Below are positions 1 through 10,752 of a stretch of 64,000 nt of DNA, piece by piece. The position numbers and the translations under genes are program-made. The notes under the pieces are model-generated. The model was not told where the DNA came from. It saw only the letters and a program-made list of their open reading frames with translations, and made no database searches. Within the stretch, counting starts at the first letter, position 1, and every line of letters starts with the position of its first letter. This DNA is from CAWFPR01 sp963817635 (lineage in GTDB: Bacteria > Acidobacteriota > Vicinamibacteria > Vicinamibacterales > 2-12-FULL-66-21), in assembly GCA_963817635.1 (NCBI GenBank), contig CAWFPR010000004.1:1-64000 (forward strand), written 5' to 3'.

Positions 1-1664
1 CCACCGTGGACAGCCTGTGGGCGACGACGATGACGGTCTTGGCGCCCTGCAACGCCTTGACCGCTTCCATGACCCCGCGTTCGGTCACCGTATCCAGTGC
101 GCTCGTGGCTTCTCGTCGAGGACGAGCACGGGGGGATCGTGGTAGAGCGCCCGTGCCACTCCGATCCGTTGGCGTTGACCTCCCGACAGTCGAACGCCGC
201 GCTCGCCGACCAGCGTTTCCAATCCGTCAGGTAGGCTGGCCACGAACTCCTCGAGTTGCGCGTCCCTGATCGCACGCCGGACCGCTGCCTCGTCGATGCG
301 ATCGTCCGAAACGGCGAATGCCACATTGCGTCGGAGCGTGTCATCCGTCAGGAAGATCGACTGCGGACATAGCCAATCTGCGTCTGCCAGCAGCGCAAAA
401 TTTCCCCGATGTTCCGCCCGTCTACGGACACCTCGCCGCTTTGCGGTGGCAGCAGCCCGAGAATGACGTCGACCACCGTGCTCTTGCCGGACCCGCTTGG
501 TCCGATCGCGCCCGACGGACTCGCCTTTCCGCACGAACGCGGAGAGTCCCGTGATTGCGGGCGCGGCGGCCCCAGGGACGTGTAGCTCACGTCGAGAAGC
601 CGGATTTCGCTCCGGAAGGCCCCGGGCGCCCCGCTGGCGACACCAACGGGCGTCGGAACCGACAGGGCGAGCTCGGCGAGCAGGACATCGACAATCGGCA
701 GGCCGTAACGCATCGACTGCACCGCCCCGAGCAGCCGGTTCACCGAGGGCATCAGTCTGAACGCCGCGGCGGCAAACAGGCCGAGAGCGGGACCGATCCG
801 AGACACATCGCGCCCCTGCCAGACCATCGTGAGCACCAGCGTCGCCAGCGCCGTGATCGCGAGCAGTTCAAGCCACAGTCGGGGCAACTGCGGTCACGTC
901 ATCTGCCGCTCCCGACCGTGGCGCCCTGCACGTTGTGCACGTGGTATCGCGCCAGAAAGTGACCCTCCCGCCCCAGGAGCTTCACGTCTTTCGCACCGCC
1001 CAAGCCTTCCTGGAGGTGGCGGAGCCAGCCCCCTCGTGATACTGGCGGGCCACGCCCCAGCGCGCGATGCGGGCGCGCGTACGTGATGAAAGGCCCAGGC
1101 TGCGCCCCCCATGCCGACAACCACGACGAGCGTGCCGACCGGTTCGACCACCAGCAGCAGCGTCGCGACGCCGAGCACGACGAGGCCCTCAGTCATGAGG
1201 AGCATCGCCGCAGGATCGGTGCCGGTGAACTGATTGACTTCAGTGATGATGTTGCGGATGAGTTCCGATGAATTGCGCTGCAGGAGAAACGTGTACGGCT
1301 GGCGCAGATACGTCGTGAACAAGCGCTCAGAGAGTTCCGCCTGGACGCCGAAGGCGAACCGGTTCTGCCGCCAGGTCAGCACCCCGAGAAACAGCGTCTT
1401 GATCGGAATGGCGACCAGACAGACCATGCCGCCGACGATGAGCTGGGTATGGGTGGGGTCTCCGAGCGCCCGGAGCAGCGGACGCGCCTGCGGATAGCTC
1501 TCTGCCGGATTCCCCTGGGTCAGGAGCGCGATGGCCGGGACAACGAGACCGATGCCCAGAGCCTCGAGGCCCATCCCAAGGACCATCAGGCCAATGATTC
1601 CCCCAGCGCCCGCTTGCGCTCGGCGGGCGTGAGGACCGCATGAAATCTTCCTCAGGGCCGACAT
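1..1664 (-). CDS. ABC-type polysaccharide/lipid flippase, frameshifted, 3' end beyond window
   Basis: Half-size ABC exporter with an N-terminal membrane domain and a C-terminal ATPase, of the kind (MsbA/PglK) that flips lipid-linked sugars across the inner membrane. The pieces are collinear although the frame breaks about five times (near 1610, 1090, 890, 535 and 105). Seen: hydrophobic helices from 1600 to 1150 and 870 to 700, Walker A GPSGSGKST near 490, signature LSGGQRQR near 180, Walker B VLVLDE near 130, and H-loop VVAHRL near 20. The start MSALRK at 1664 follows the end of the aminotransferase gene by about 160 bp. About 30 C-terminal residues are missing at the window edge. Its place at the end of a sugar gene cluster suggests it exports the finished lipid-linked glycan; the substrate is inferred. 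Confidence 0.8.
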
Positions 1665-1827
1665 GGAATTACTCGTTGGGTGGGGACCGGAGAGACACTC
1701 CGCGCCTCTGAACCACAGGCGCGCGGACTGCCTGGCATGCGCCCCGCGGCAATCTGTCATCTGGTGAACAATTAATTCTAGTCCAAAGCCCGAGTCTGCG
1801 CCAGTCCGAACCACCTTCACGCGGCCC

Positions 1828-2944
1828 TCACCATGGGCACTCACGAACCGCCGCGACCACTCCGGTGCTGTTCCTCCCGGGTGAGTCCTGCGGACAGAGG
1901 AAGTCGCAAGAGGCGATCGCTCACCTCCTCGGTCACAGGACAATCGCCCAGCGCTGCGCCCAATCGGCGTCCATCTCGGACAGATGCAGCGGCTGATAGT
2001 GAAACACCGCATCGATTGGCGGCTCTTCAGATGCGCGATTAGCGCCTGGCGTCGCTCGAGCGATGGGAGCAGCAGGTAGAAGAGGTGGACCGGCTGCGCG
2101 CATCCTTGGGGGATCACCGGCAGCCGGACGCCGCGGCTCGACCCCCAGTCGACGAGCGCCTCGTTTACGTGTCCCAGAACACGCGCCGTGCCTGCTGCAG
2201 CCGCTCGTGGACCTCCAACTGGGCGTACAGAAACGCGGCCAGCAAATCGGACGGCAGATAACTCGAACCAAATCCACCCAGGTGTATTTGTCGGTCTGGC
2301 CGCGGAAGAACCGGCTGCGGTCTGTGCCTTTCTCGCGGAAAATCTCGGCGCGTTCATCGAGCGGGATCGTTCAATAAGCGCGCCGCCTTCGCCGCAGGGG
2401 AAGTTCTTCGTTTCGTGGAAGCTCAGCGTGGCCGAGCTGCCGAATGTGCCGAGGGGCGGTCCTTGTAGCGGGCGAACAAGCCGTGCGCGTTGTCCTCGAT
2501 ACCGTAAGCCATAGCCGCGGCGAGCGCGGGATGGCGTCCATTTCGCAGGCGATACCGGCATAGTGAACCGGGACGATGCGCGGGTGCGCGGCGTGACAAG
2601 ACGCTCGAGCGGCTTCGTCGAGGTTGAGGGTGTCGGGCCGGAGTCGGAAAACACCGGGCTGGCTCCGCGCAGCACGAAGGCATTGGCGGTGGAGACGAAG
2701 GTGTAGGTGGGGAGAATCACTTCGTCGCCCGGACGGAGTCGGAAACAACGCGGACAACTCCAGCGCGTGGGTTCAGGAGGTGGTCAGCAACACTTTCGGC
2801 ACGTCGAGCAGCTCTTCCAGAAAGGCCTGGCATCGGCGGGTGAACCGGCCGTCGCCGGAGACGTGCATGGCGTCGATCGTCTCGCGGATGTACCTCGAGC
2901 TCGCGGCCGGCGAGCATGGCACGGTTGAACGGGATATGGCTCAT
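1828..2944 (-). CDS. wecE: dTDP-4-amino-4,6-dideoxygalactose transaminase (WecE/RffA-like), frameshifted
   Basis: DegT/DnrJ/EryC1 family PLP-dependent sugar aminotransferase. The family member WecE converts dTDP-4-keto-6-deoxyglucose to the 4-amino sugar. Reading across at least six single-base frameshifts gives MSHIPFNRA at the N terminus, then LPTYTFVSTANAFV, PVHYAGIACEMDAI and the PLP-lysine motif SFHETKNFPCGEGGAL (about 2400), which is diagnostic of WecE. The end reconstructs to TEEVSDRLLRLPL followed by a stop at 1828. The reconstructed length is about 372 residues, normal for the family. It would make the amino sugar that the adenylation/ACP and acyltransferase genes further upstream could decorate (inference). 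Confidence 0.85.
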
Positions 2945-3010
2945 GGGAATACCAAGTGGCGCGCAGACCGGGCGGTTGCGGGCGGAGACCTTCCTTGGTA
3001 CGCTGCGCGA

Positions 3011-3775
3011 ATGGTCAGCGTGGACGGGGGATTCCCGCAAGACGCGTTCGCACGCCTCGCGGCGGCCGAACCGGGACACTACTGGTTCGAATCGAGAAAC
3101 CACCTGGTGGTGTGGGCGCTCGGCCGCTACTTTTCCGGCGCGGCGACATTCCTGGAGGTTGGTTGCGGCACGGGCTTCGTGCTCAGGCCGTGCACGCGGC
3201 GTTCCCACACCTGCAGCTCGCCGCAACCGACTCCTGGACGAGGGTCTTACAATGGCCGGCGCCGCCAAGTCCCATCTGCGAATATCACCCAGGGTGACGC
3301 GCGCGAGCTCGATGCGCATGGCCAGTTCCGGGTCCGTCGGCGCCTTCGACTCCTCGAGCACATCACCGACGATGTGACGGCTGTCATCGATCGCATGCAC
3401 GCGGCCGGTAGGCCAGGCGGCGGGCTGCTCCTCACGGTGCCGCAGCACCGATGGTTGTGGAGCCGCTCGGACGACGTGGCCTGTCACGTCCGCCGGTACC
3501 GCAAGAGGGAGCTCGTGGCGCGCGTCCAGCGGGAAGGTTTCGACGTGCTCCGCGTCACGTCCTCCGTCTCGCTGCTCCTCCCGGTGATGGCTGTCTCGCG
3601 CTGGCTGGACAGACGCCGCTGCGGGGACTTCGACAACGGTGAATTCGATGTGTCGCCCGTGACCAACCAGGCACTGGGCACCGTGCTCACCATCGAGCGC
3701 CACGCGATCCGCCTGGGTGTATCGTGGCCGGCCGGCGGCTCGCTCCTGCTCGCCGCGCGCAAGCGCGCCGCATGA
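3011..3775 (+). CDS. Class I SAM-dependent methyltransferase, frameshifted in the middle
   Basis: Reads MVSVDGGFPQDAF, then the SAM-binding motif FLEVGCGTGFV (about 3150) and later LEHITDDV and LLLTVPQHRWLWS. The latter is typical of methyltransferases in O-antigen clusters (Methyltransf_11/23 type). Between about 3185 and 3350 the frame is lost and regained: the alternative frame reads AVHAAFPHLQLAATDS, the expected acidic-loop strand. Length about 254 residues. It is one of only two plus-strand genes in this part of the cluster and sits divergent to wecE, with 66 bp between starts. The substrate cannot be told from sequence; a sugar or lipid carrier intermediate is likely. Confidence 0.7.
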   Translation: MVSVDGGFPQDAFARLAAAEPGHYWFESRNHLVVWALGRYFSGAATFLEVGCGTGFVLRPCTRRSHTCSSPQPTPGRGSYNGRRRQVPSANITQGDARELDAHGQFRVRRRLRLLEHITDDVTAVIDRMHAAGRPGGGLLLTVPQHRWLWSRSDDVACHVRRYRKRELVARVQREGFDVLRVTSSVSLLLPVMAVSRWLDRRRCGDFDNGEFDVSPVTNQALGTVLTIERHAIRLGVSWPAGGSLLLAARKRAA

Positions 3776-3778
3776 TCG

Positions 3779-4692
3779 TCACTCCATCCACAGCGCCAGC
3801 CCGATACCGGTCGCACCGTAGTCGTTGCCGTTGTAGAGTGCGTACCGCCTGCCGGCGTGGTCGAACGGGTAGGCGTAGCAGATCATAGACGCGTCCCAGC
3901 CTGCCGGCGACACATCGATTCGCAGTGGTGACGGCTCGCGGCGCCAGTGGATGCCGTCGTCCGAATCGGCGGTGCCGACCCTGTAGGTGTTGTTCCCGCC
4001 TCATGAGGTTAACCACATCCGGTATCGATCCGGCGTCCCTGAACACGACAGGCCTGGCAATCGCGTGTATCGTTCATTCCGTGCACCGGGATGCACAGGT
4101 GGTCGGATGTCCGCCACGCGATGCCGTCGTCGGACTCTGCATACTTGACGGTGTAGTAGTGCTTCGGCTCGCAGTCTCGGGAGTGCATTCCCACCGCGTG
4201 CCCGAGATGTACCAGACTTGTACAAACCGTTATCCACCAGGACGCACGGGGCGCCCGTGATGAAGGTATCGTGGTGATTCCTGCCAAGCACCGGGGCTTT
4301 CGAGAACCGGCGTAGCTGCGCCCACCATCGTCGGAGACCGCCAGGCCTATATGAAAAGAAAACGGGACGTCCACGGCCCTGGCCCAGCCCGTGTAGTCCA
4401 TGCGGCGACCGCCTTCAGCCTTCACGAGCGCTGAGGGCATCACTCCGGCGTCGTCGAACGCCCCGAGCTCGCCCAAATCCAGCGTCGGATGTTCGGACAC
4501 GGCGAGCGTCTGAAACGGATCGCTGACGTCGAACTCAAACCAGCCCCCGCGAGCCCGATTGCGCTCGTCACGCGCCGCGAAATGCACCCTGAACCGCCCG
4601 TCGCCCAGGGCTTCCGGCAACGGATTCTGCGCATGCGTGCGCATCCAGTCTGCCAGACCCGGCGCGAAGATCAACCCGATCTTCATCCACAT
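3779..4692 (-). CDS. Predicted glycosidase-like five-bladed propeller protein, frameshifted
   Basis: Unrecognised by name, but the repeated pattern of short beta strands with SDDGG and ESDDGIAWR motifs (DDG-x-x-W/Y turns) resembles GH43/GH32-type propeller proteins found in polysaccharide clusters. The N terminus is MKIGLIFAPG (start 4686 or 4692). The frame breaks near 4260 and near 4030. The C terminus reconstructs to YNGNDYGATGIGLALWME with a stop at 3779, directly abutting the convergent methyltransferase gene. Length about 304 residues; no signal peptide, so cytoplasmic. The role might be trimming or transfer of a sugar during glycan assembly. Family assignment is an inference from pattern only. 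Confidence 0.5.
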
Positions 4693-4705
4693 TGGCTGGT
4701 CACCT

Positions 4706-5378
4706 TCACGTGAGATCGACCATGGCCAGGAACTTGTCGCTGGCCACCGGCACTCGCTTCGCCGGTGGCGCGACGTACACGCTCTGGCTGTGTGGACTGG
4801 GCGATCAGCACATTGGCGCCGACGAAGGTGCGCGCGCCCAGCGTCACGCCGTTGGATACGCAGGAACTGACGCCGAGGAAGCAGGAGTCGCCGATCGTGA
4901 CGTCGCCGGCCACGCTCACGTGAGAAGAGATCCAGACGTGGTCGCCGACGACTGTCCGATCGCCGAGGTGATTGCCGGACCAGATCGTGACGTTGTTGCC
5001 GATCTTCACGTCTAGGTTGACGATCTGGCTGTCCAAGATGAAGCAGTTCTCGCCCACCGCCAGGTCCTCGAGAGCGTAGAGATGCGAACTCACGTAGCTG
5101 ACGAACCGGTAGCCCTTCGCCTTGGCGTCGAGATACTTCTCCGCTCTGAGCGCGTTCATTCGCTGGAAGCCGAGCGGCACGAACATCTGGAAGTCGTGCG
5201 GCGGGAACGTGGAGACGACCGACTCGTAGTCGACGACTGGCCGCTGGTCAATCGTGTGGTCTCTCGGAACCGTGCTTCAACCCGCGAACGCGCAAATCTC
5301 GTGCTCGCTGTCCAGCGACAGGTAACGGAAGGCGGTGTCGGCCCCCTTCCCGCACCCGAAGATGACGACCTTGGCCAT
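4706..5378 (-). CDS. NeuD/PglD-like sugar O/N-acetyltransferase, frameshifted
   Basis: The N terminus reads MAKVVIFGCGKGADTAFRYL, a Rossmann-like domain, followed after a frameshift near 5270 by a left-handed parallel beta-helix of hexapeptide repeats (ENCFILDSQIVNLDVKIG, NNVTIWSGNHLGDRTVVG, SHVSVAGDVTIGD). This two-domain layout is that of the PglD/NeuD acyltransferases, which acetylate a 4-amino sugar or sialic acid using acetyl-CoA. The end reconstructs to SDKFLAMVDLT with a stop at 4706. It follows the methyltransferase at 5391-6081 in the same direction. With WecE nearby it could N-acylate the 4-amino group, using acetyl-CoA or an ACP-bound acyl group; the donor is unknown. Confidence 0.75.
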
Positions 5379-5390
5379 GGAATGATCCCT

Positions 5391-6081
5391 TCCTTACGAA
5401 CGCGTCATGACCACGATCCAGAGCTTCTCCACGATCCGAAGAAGTCGTTCTCGATCGCTCCTATCTGGAAATCACAAAACTGTCCGCCGAACACGTCCGA
5501 AATTTCGCGCTCGTCGTCGAAGACCCTGAAGACGACACCGTTTCGCAAGCCGAGGGGATCGTTGTGGACGACGAAATGATTGTCGCCGATGGGCTCGGCC
5601 CCACGGAGGGTGTATGCATCGTAGCGCTTCGGCAGGGAAGCCACCACCGTGCCACCGGGCCGCACCACCCTGGCGAGTTCCCGCAGATTGTCCGAAAAGA
5701 TCTCGCCCGGCTTTACGTAGTACAACGCGTGGCAGGCCAGCACGAAGTCGAAGAACCCGTCGTCAATGGAACCCGGGAATTCGATCCCGTCCGCACGACG
5801 GTGTCCAGGCCCAGCCCCCGCGCGTGCGCCTCGACCATCGCGCAAATCTCGCCGGTGATCTCCACCGCGTACGTGGCGAAACCAAGGTCGGCCAGCAGTT
5901 CGAGGTTGCGCCCGTCGCCGCACCAGAGGTCGAGAATCCTGGATCCCTTATAGGACGCGTGAGACAGTCCCAGTCGCGGATACGAACCGAAAAAGGTCCT
6001 GACGACGAACTCGACAGGGTAGAGCCTCCGCGAGGACCGCTCCGCGTATCGCTTCGTGTAGTGACGCCCGGCTTCGTTCAT
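5391..6081 (-). CDS. Class I SAM-dependent methyltransferase, frameshifted
   Basis: N terminus MNEAGRHYTKRYAERSSRRLYPVEFVVR, then SAM motif ILDLWCGDGRNLELLADLG (a Trp replaces the usual Gly before CGDG) and acidic strand YAVEITGEICAMVEA. A frameshift near 5790 leads to DDGFFDFVLACHALYY and the post-motif LARVVRPGGTVVASLPKR. The C-terminal frame breaks again near 5430, with two possible ends (5405 or 5391). About 228 residues. The neighbours are a zinc-ribbon methyltransferase upstream and the NeuD-like acyltransferase downstream, all co-directional, so a sugar-modification role is likely; the target is unknown. Confidence 0.7.
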
Positions 6082-6100
6082 GGTAATGGACTGGGCTCCC

Positions 6101-7262
6101 TCAGCGTTCGACGATGTCGTTCCAGGTCACGACGCGGGCCGCCGAAGCGGCGAACCGCGTGACAAGACGGAACTGCGCCGCGGGATCGATGCCCAGCACG
6201 ACAACGTCCAACGCAACTGGGGTCAGAACCGCCGAATCGGTGACCGGTTTGTCGAGGAATCACCGGCCCCTCCGTCGATGATGCAGGACGTCACGCGCGC
6301 CCAGTAGGCCGGACAGTATGCGGCCAGCAGAAAGCTCCACGTGCTCGTGCCGAAGTTGAACACCCGGCCGGCCGCGCGGCACTCGCGATCGAGCATCTCA
6401 CCGCACTTGGTCCACGCGTGCAGGTAGTCGCAGCGTTGCTGGAACAGGCGCTCGATGTCTGGACGATCGAGTCGGGCAACGGTCGTAGCCGCGGACCGGG
6501 GCCGCAGGACGGCCAGTTGCTTGTCGCGCAGGCTTACCACGCCGACGGGAGGGCCGGTCCATGCCGCGAGCTCGAGACCCGCCTGTGCGGCGAGCGTTCG
6601 AGGTGACTCGGCATGAAGGAGAAATTCTGATCGCTGAAGAGCATCTCCGCGTTCGGGCGCGAGGCGTCCGGACACGTGATCACGATCCGCCCGTCGGCCG
6701 CCAGCATGCTGCGGAGATTGGCGAGGAACGCCGCGGGACACTCGGCATGCTCGAGCACATTGGTCGAGTAGATCAGGTCGTAGCGAGAGGTTCTGAGCGT
6801 TCCACCACCTACTCTCCCTGTGATCACGTCGAAGCCCCGCCGCCGCGCATTGTGACTCTCGGACTCTGACGGCTCGATGCCGCTGAATTGGCTCTCCGGA
6901 TACAGGCTGGCCATCGCGTCGAGCATCCACCCCCGGCCGCACCCGGCGTCGAGCACGCGCGCGGGAGGCGCCGGAGAGCGGCGGCAATCCACGTCGCCAT
7001 GGCCACTGTACCGCTCGCAATCGAACCGGCTGGCGCCAGGTCGTTCGTAGAAACTGTAGTGCTTCTCGTAGAAATCCGTGCGCGCCAGGAAGGGCGCGGC
7101 GGTCCGCTGGACGAGACCGCACCGACGACAATGCGACTTGCCGAGCGGCTCGGACACGATGTTTCCAGCGGTTGTGATGGAACGTCCGGCGTCGAGCCGT
7201 GGTAGTGGATGCCACTCGGTCCCGGAACAGACAGCACAGACCGTCTCCGTTGCGCCATTCAT
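6101..7262 (-). CDS. Zinc-ribbon SAM methyltransferase (C-methyltransferase-like), frameshifted
   Basis: Begins MNGATETVCAVCSGTEW and has paired cysteines VCAVC and HCRRCGLVQ near residues 9 and 45, the putative zinc-binding domain that precedes many sugar C- or N-methyltransferases. The SAM site reads ARVLDAGCGRGWMLDAM, then IYSTNVLEHAECPAAFL. After a frameshift near 6590 the C-terminal third continues (ERLFQQRCDYLHAWT and FNFGTSTWSFLLAAY), and another near 6240 gives VTWNDIVER with a stop at 6101. About 387 residues. Its start ATGA overlaps the stop of the adenylation gene, so translation is likely coupled. The exact reaction is not determinable. Confidence 0.75.
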
Positions 7263-8840
7263 GACCGCCCTACCCTCAGACTGGTCTCCAGCCCGCGGCG
7301 GTCGGTTTCCGTTGGCGTTCTTCATGAGTTCTCGGACGACTATCACTCTGTCCGGGAGCATGTACCGCGGCAGCGATCGGGAGAGCGCTTCCTTGACCCC
7401 GCGGGCATCCATGACCGAGGACGCGGCGAAGGCCACGATCCGGTTGGCCCCCTCAATCGGGACGTACAAGGCCGCGGCCTCGGCGACCCCGTCGATCGCG
7501 GTGAGCGCGTGCTCGATCTCTCCAAGCTCGATCCGATAGCCCTGATGTTTGATCTGCGTGTCAGTGCGGCCGACGAAATACAGCCTTCCGTCGAGTGGGA
7601 TCGAACCGCACGAGATCGCCTGTTCGGTACATGCGATCGATGAATGTGTCGTGGGTCGGATTCTGGATGAAGGCGCGGGCGGTCTGCTCCGGATTTCCGA
7701 AATAACCCAGGCCGACGCACGGTCCCCCCAGACACAGCTCGCCTGCCGTGCCAGGCTCGACAAGCGTGCCGGCCTCGTTGAGCAGCACGTACGAAAAATT
7801 CGGAATGAGCCTCCCGAGCGGCGCGTACCCGCTTTGATTGGCAAGGTCCGCATCGGTGATCCGATAGGCCGAGCAGATGCATGTGCACTCGGTGGGACCG
7901 TAGACGTTGAGCAGCTCGACGCGATCTCCGAGAGTGGCCTGGAGCTTCGCCAGCATCGGCTTGGGATATCCCTCTCCGCCGAAAAGGATCGTCCTCAACG
8001 TCGGAAACGACGAGCGTTCAATCAGCTTGAGCGTCTGGAAGTAGATCAACAGGGATGGCACCGAGAAAAAGACTGTGCATCCCAGCGCCTCGATTCGAGC
8101 GACCACCTCGCGCGGCCGTCTCATCATCGCGGCCGTGCACGGCACGAGCGATGCGCCGGCAAAGAGACTCGCGTAGATGTCGAACACACTGTTGTCGAAA
8201 AACAACGGGTTTAGATTGGTGAAGACGTCGGCCGGCTGCGTCTGGAACTGCTCCTGGGTCCACCGGATGAAGTTGAGCAGGTTCGCGTGTGAAATCGTCA
8301 CGCCCTTGGGCACACCGGTCGAGCCCGACGTAAACATGACGTAGGCCGGATCCGGACCGTCGATCGTCCAGCCGGTCTCGACACGATGACCGCCAATCGA
8401 CTCGAGCCATGGCTCTCCCGCGTCGTCTTCCGCGGCCCTGGACACGACTGCCGGACAATCGAACAGGCTCGACTCGACCGAGGGCCCGATGATGGCCAGT
8501 GCGGGTTTGCAGCGGTCGGCGTCATCGCCCTGGTGCGGGCGGGAGGGTCGGCCGGATCGATGGCGAAATAGGCCGCGCCGATCTTGAGACAGGCGAGGAT
8601 CGCCGCATAGGCGGTCAGACTCTTCTCGAGGCAGAGTCCGATTGTGTCGCGCTTGCGCACGCCGCGCTGGAGGAGCAGCCTGGCTATCCGGTTCGAGTGG
8701 CGTTCGAGCGTCTCGAAACGCGTGACGCGATCGGTGGACCACCGGAGCGCCGGCCTGCCACCATGCGCGCGAACGACATCCTCGAACACATGGGCCGCGT
8801 GGACCGGGTAACGTCGAGGGGCAGACCGAACGTCCTCCAC
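7259..8840 (-). CDS. Stand-alone amino-acid adenylation (AMP-ligase) enzyme, frameshifted
   Basis: ANL superfamily enzyme that activates an acid as acyl-AMP and loads it on a carrier protein. Core motifs are clear: A3 FTSGSTGVPKGV, A4 FFDNSVFDIY (keeps the Asp that binds the alpha-amino group in NRPS A domains), A5 NVYGPTEC, A7 MYRTGDLVRF, A8 GYRIELGEIE, and A10 NANGKTDR once a frameshift near 7310 is corrected. Other breaks lie near 7600 and 8520. There is no condensation or carrier domain, and length is about 525 residues. A GTG start at 8840 lies 3 bp after the SDR stop. The ACP two genes upstream is the obvious partner. An amino-acid substrate is inferred from the A4 Asp. Confidence 0.85.
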
Positions 8841-8842
8841 GG

Positions 8843-9583
8843 CTAAAGAACGAGCCCGCCGTCCAGTTCGATGATGGTGCCGTTCACGTAGTCGTTTTCG
8901 ATGATGAAATCGACGGCGGAGGCGATTTCGTCCGGCGCGCCGAGCCGTTTCAGCGGCACGGCGGCGACGACTTTCGCTAGCCGGGCCTCCGTAACATTGT
9001 CGCGTGTCGACCGCGTTTCGAAGTAGCCCGGCGCAAGGGCCACGACGCGGATGCCAAGCGGACCCAGCTCCTTCGCCAATGCGCGCGTCAATCCCTCGAG
9101 CCCAGCCTTTGTGGCGGAGTAGGCCGATTGGCCGGGGTTCCCCTTCGCGCAGACGGAACTGATGTTGATCACCACGCCCCTCTTGCGGGCGCTCACCATG
9201 TGCTTCGCGGCCAACGCGGTCGTGTGAAAAGCCGTCGTCAGCCCGGCGTCGATGACGTCGCGCCAGAGGGAAAAATCGTGGGTTGTCCAGCCCGTGGCGC
9301 GTCGGCTCAAGAGTGGCGCGTTCGCGATGAGGCCGGCGCAATTGATCAGCACGTCACAGCCGCCCTGCGCACCCAGCAGTTCGTCCAGCACCGTAGTGGC
9401 CTGCGCGCCATCGGCCAGGTTGCACTGCCGGAAGATCAGCCCGTACGGCAGGTCGGCGCGGCACGGACGGCTGTCGAGTCCGAGGACGGTCCAGCCTGCA
9501 CCCGCCATGTGGCCGGCCAGGTGGGCACCGATTTCACCGGAGCTACCCGTGATGAGCGCGATTCGCGTGCCGCCGCTAGACAT
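8843..9583 (-). CDS. Short-chain dehydrogenase/reductase (FabG-like)
   Basis: Intact 246-residue SDR. Cofactor site LITGSSGEIGAHLAG near residue 10 (a Glu stands where the second Gly of TGxxxGxG usually is), NAG-equivalent LINCAGLIAN, catalytic Ser in INISSV, YSATKAG for Tyr-x3-Lys, and ELDGGLVL at the C terminus as in FabG. It probably reduces a 3-keto group on an ACP-bound substrate or on a sugar. It overlaps the ACP gene by 8 bp and precedes the adenylation enzyme by 3 bp, so the three are co-translated. Substrate assignment is inferred from context. Confidence 0.85.
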   Translation of the reverse strand: MSSGGTRIALITGSSGEIGAHLAGHMAGAGWTVLGLDSRPCRADLPYGLIFRQCNLADGAQATTVLDELLGAQGGCDVLINCAGLIANAPLLSRRATGWTTHDFSLWRDVIDAGLTTAFHTTALAAKHMVSARKRGVVINISSVCAKGNPGQSAYSATKAGLEGLTRALAKELGPLGIRVVALAPGYFETRSTRDNVTEARLAKVVAAVPLKRLGAPDEIASAVDFIIENDYVNGTIIELDGGLVL

Positions 9584-9806
9584 CGCGGCCCCGCGCGCCG
9601 AGCACCTGGCGGACCTCGCTCTTTGACGTTAGGCGGGCGATCTCCTCGGACGTCAGGTCGATATCGAACCGTGCTTCAATCCCGACCACGAGCTCAACGT
9701 GCTTCAGTGAGTCCCAGCCCGGGACAGCCGGAAACAGCGTCTCGTCGCCAATCGAAGCGGCTTCATCGTCGAAAATCTCGACGAGCAACTGGTCGAGTCT
9801 ATTCAT
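9576..9806 (-). CDS. Acyl/peptidyl carrier protein
   Basis: Small 76-residue carrier protein. The motif GWDSLKHVELVV contains the serine that takes 4'-phosphopantetheine. Helix I (RLDQLLVEIFDDEA) and helix III (DIDLTSEEIARL) match the ACP fold. ATG at 9806 is preferred; a GTG two codons upstream is possible. It overlaps the preceding GT2 stop by 8 bp and the following SDR start by 8 bp. It is dedicated to this cluster rather than to fatty acid synthesis, since no fab genes are near. It would carry the residue activated by the adenylation enzyme (inference). Confidence 0.85.
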   Translation of the reverse strand: MNRLDQLLVEIFDDEAASIGDETLFPAVPGWDSLKHVELVVGIEARFDIDLTSEEIARLTSKSEVRQVLGARGRDV

Positions 9807-10752
9807 GTGCACTCAATGCCGGTATGGATCCGGCGTCACGGCTGTGAACCGCACGGATGATGGAGTAGGGACGTTGTTTCGTCTCGATGAAGATGCGCGC
9901 GATGTAAAGACCGAGAATTCCGATCGAGGCGATGCTCAGGCCACCGAGCATCCAGATCGACACGACAACCGACGCCCATCCCGCCAACAGGGCCGTCCCG
10001 AGTAAGACCCGGAACACTAAGTACAGGCCCCCGCACACCGACAGGGCGAAGATCACGAGGCCGAGCACGAACACCAGGATGAGCGGCTTTTCGCTGAAGG
10101 CGGTGATCCCGTCAAGAGCCATCGCGATGCGCTTGCCGAACGAATACGAGGAACCGTCCCGGAACCCCTTCACGACGGGCGAGCCTGTCTGCTTGAAGCC
10201 GGTGATGGCCCAGAGGCCTCCGATCGCGGTGTTCTGTTCCTTGTGCTGCAGCAGCGACCGCACGTACTCCCGCACCATCAGGCGCGCGGTGACGAGGTTC
10301 TCCGGAATCGGGTAGGACGACAGCCTGCGGATGATCCACCAGTGCAGCGCGCCGCCCACGCGCTCGAGCAACTGGCCCTTGCGACGCTCCTGGTACCCGT
10401 AGACGACGTCGGACCCGGTCGCGGTGAGGACGTTCATGAACTGCGCCAGCCACGCAGGATCCTCTTCCAGATCGACGTCGATGAGGAATACCCGGTCACC
10501 GCGCGCGTGCTCGAGGCCAGTCATCAGGGCCCGGTGGTGTCCGAAGTTCCTGGAGAGCTCGATGACCCTGACGCGCGGATCCCGGGCCATGACGCGCAGT
10601 GCGATGGCGAGCGAGTCATCCGGCGAGCCGTCGTCCACCATAACGATCTCATAGTCGCCCGTAATCGCGCCGGCCGCGGCCGACGCGCGCCGGTGGAATT
10701 CCTCGACGTAGCCGGCGGACCTGAATAACGTCGTGACGATGGACAGCGTCAT
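9799..10752 (-). CDS. Polyprenyl-phosphate glycosyltransferase, GT2 (GtrB/DPM1-like)
   Basis: Intact, 317 residues. The N-terminal GT-A domain starts MTLSIVTTLFRSAGYVEEF and has EIVMVDDGSPDDS and the DxD-like FLIDVDLEEDP near residue 95. Two C-terminal membrane segments follow (LILVFVLGLVIFALSV and SVVVSIWMLGGLSIASIG), the layout of enzymes that load a sugar onto undecaprenyl phosphate or anchor at the membrane. The start overlaps the WbqC stop (ATGA). It probably transfers or primes one sugar of the repeat unit; donor and acceptor are unknown. Confidence 0.85.
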   Translation of the reverse strand: MTLSIVTTLFRSAGYVEEFHRRASAAAGAITGDYEIVMVDDGSPDDSLAIALRVMARDPRVRVIELSRNFGHHRALMTGLEHARGDRVFLIDVDLEEDPAWLAQFMNVLTATGSDVVYGYQERRKGQLLERVGGALHWWIIRRLSSYPIPENLVTARLMVREYVRSLLQHKEQNTAIGGLWAITGFKQTGSPVVKGFRDGSSYSFGKRIAMALDGITAFSEKPLILVFVLGLVIFALSVCGGLYLVFRVLLGTALLAGWASVVVSIWMLGGLSIASIGILGLYIARIFIETKQRPYSIIRAVHSRDAGSIPALSAHE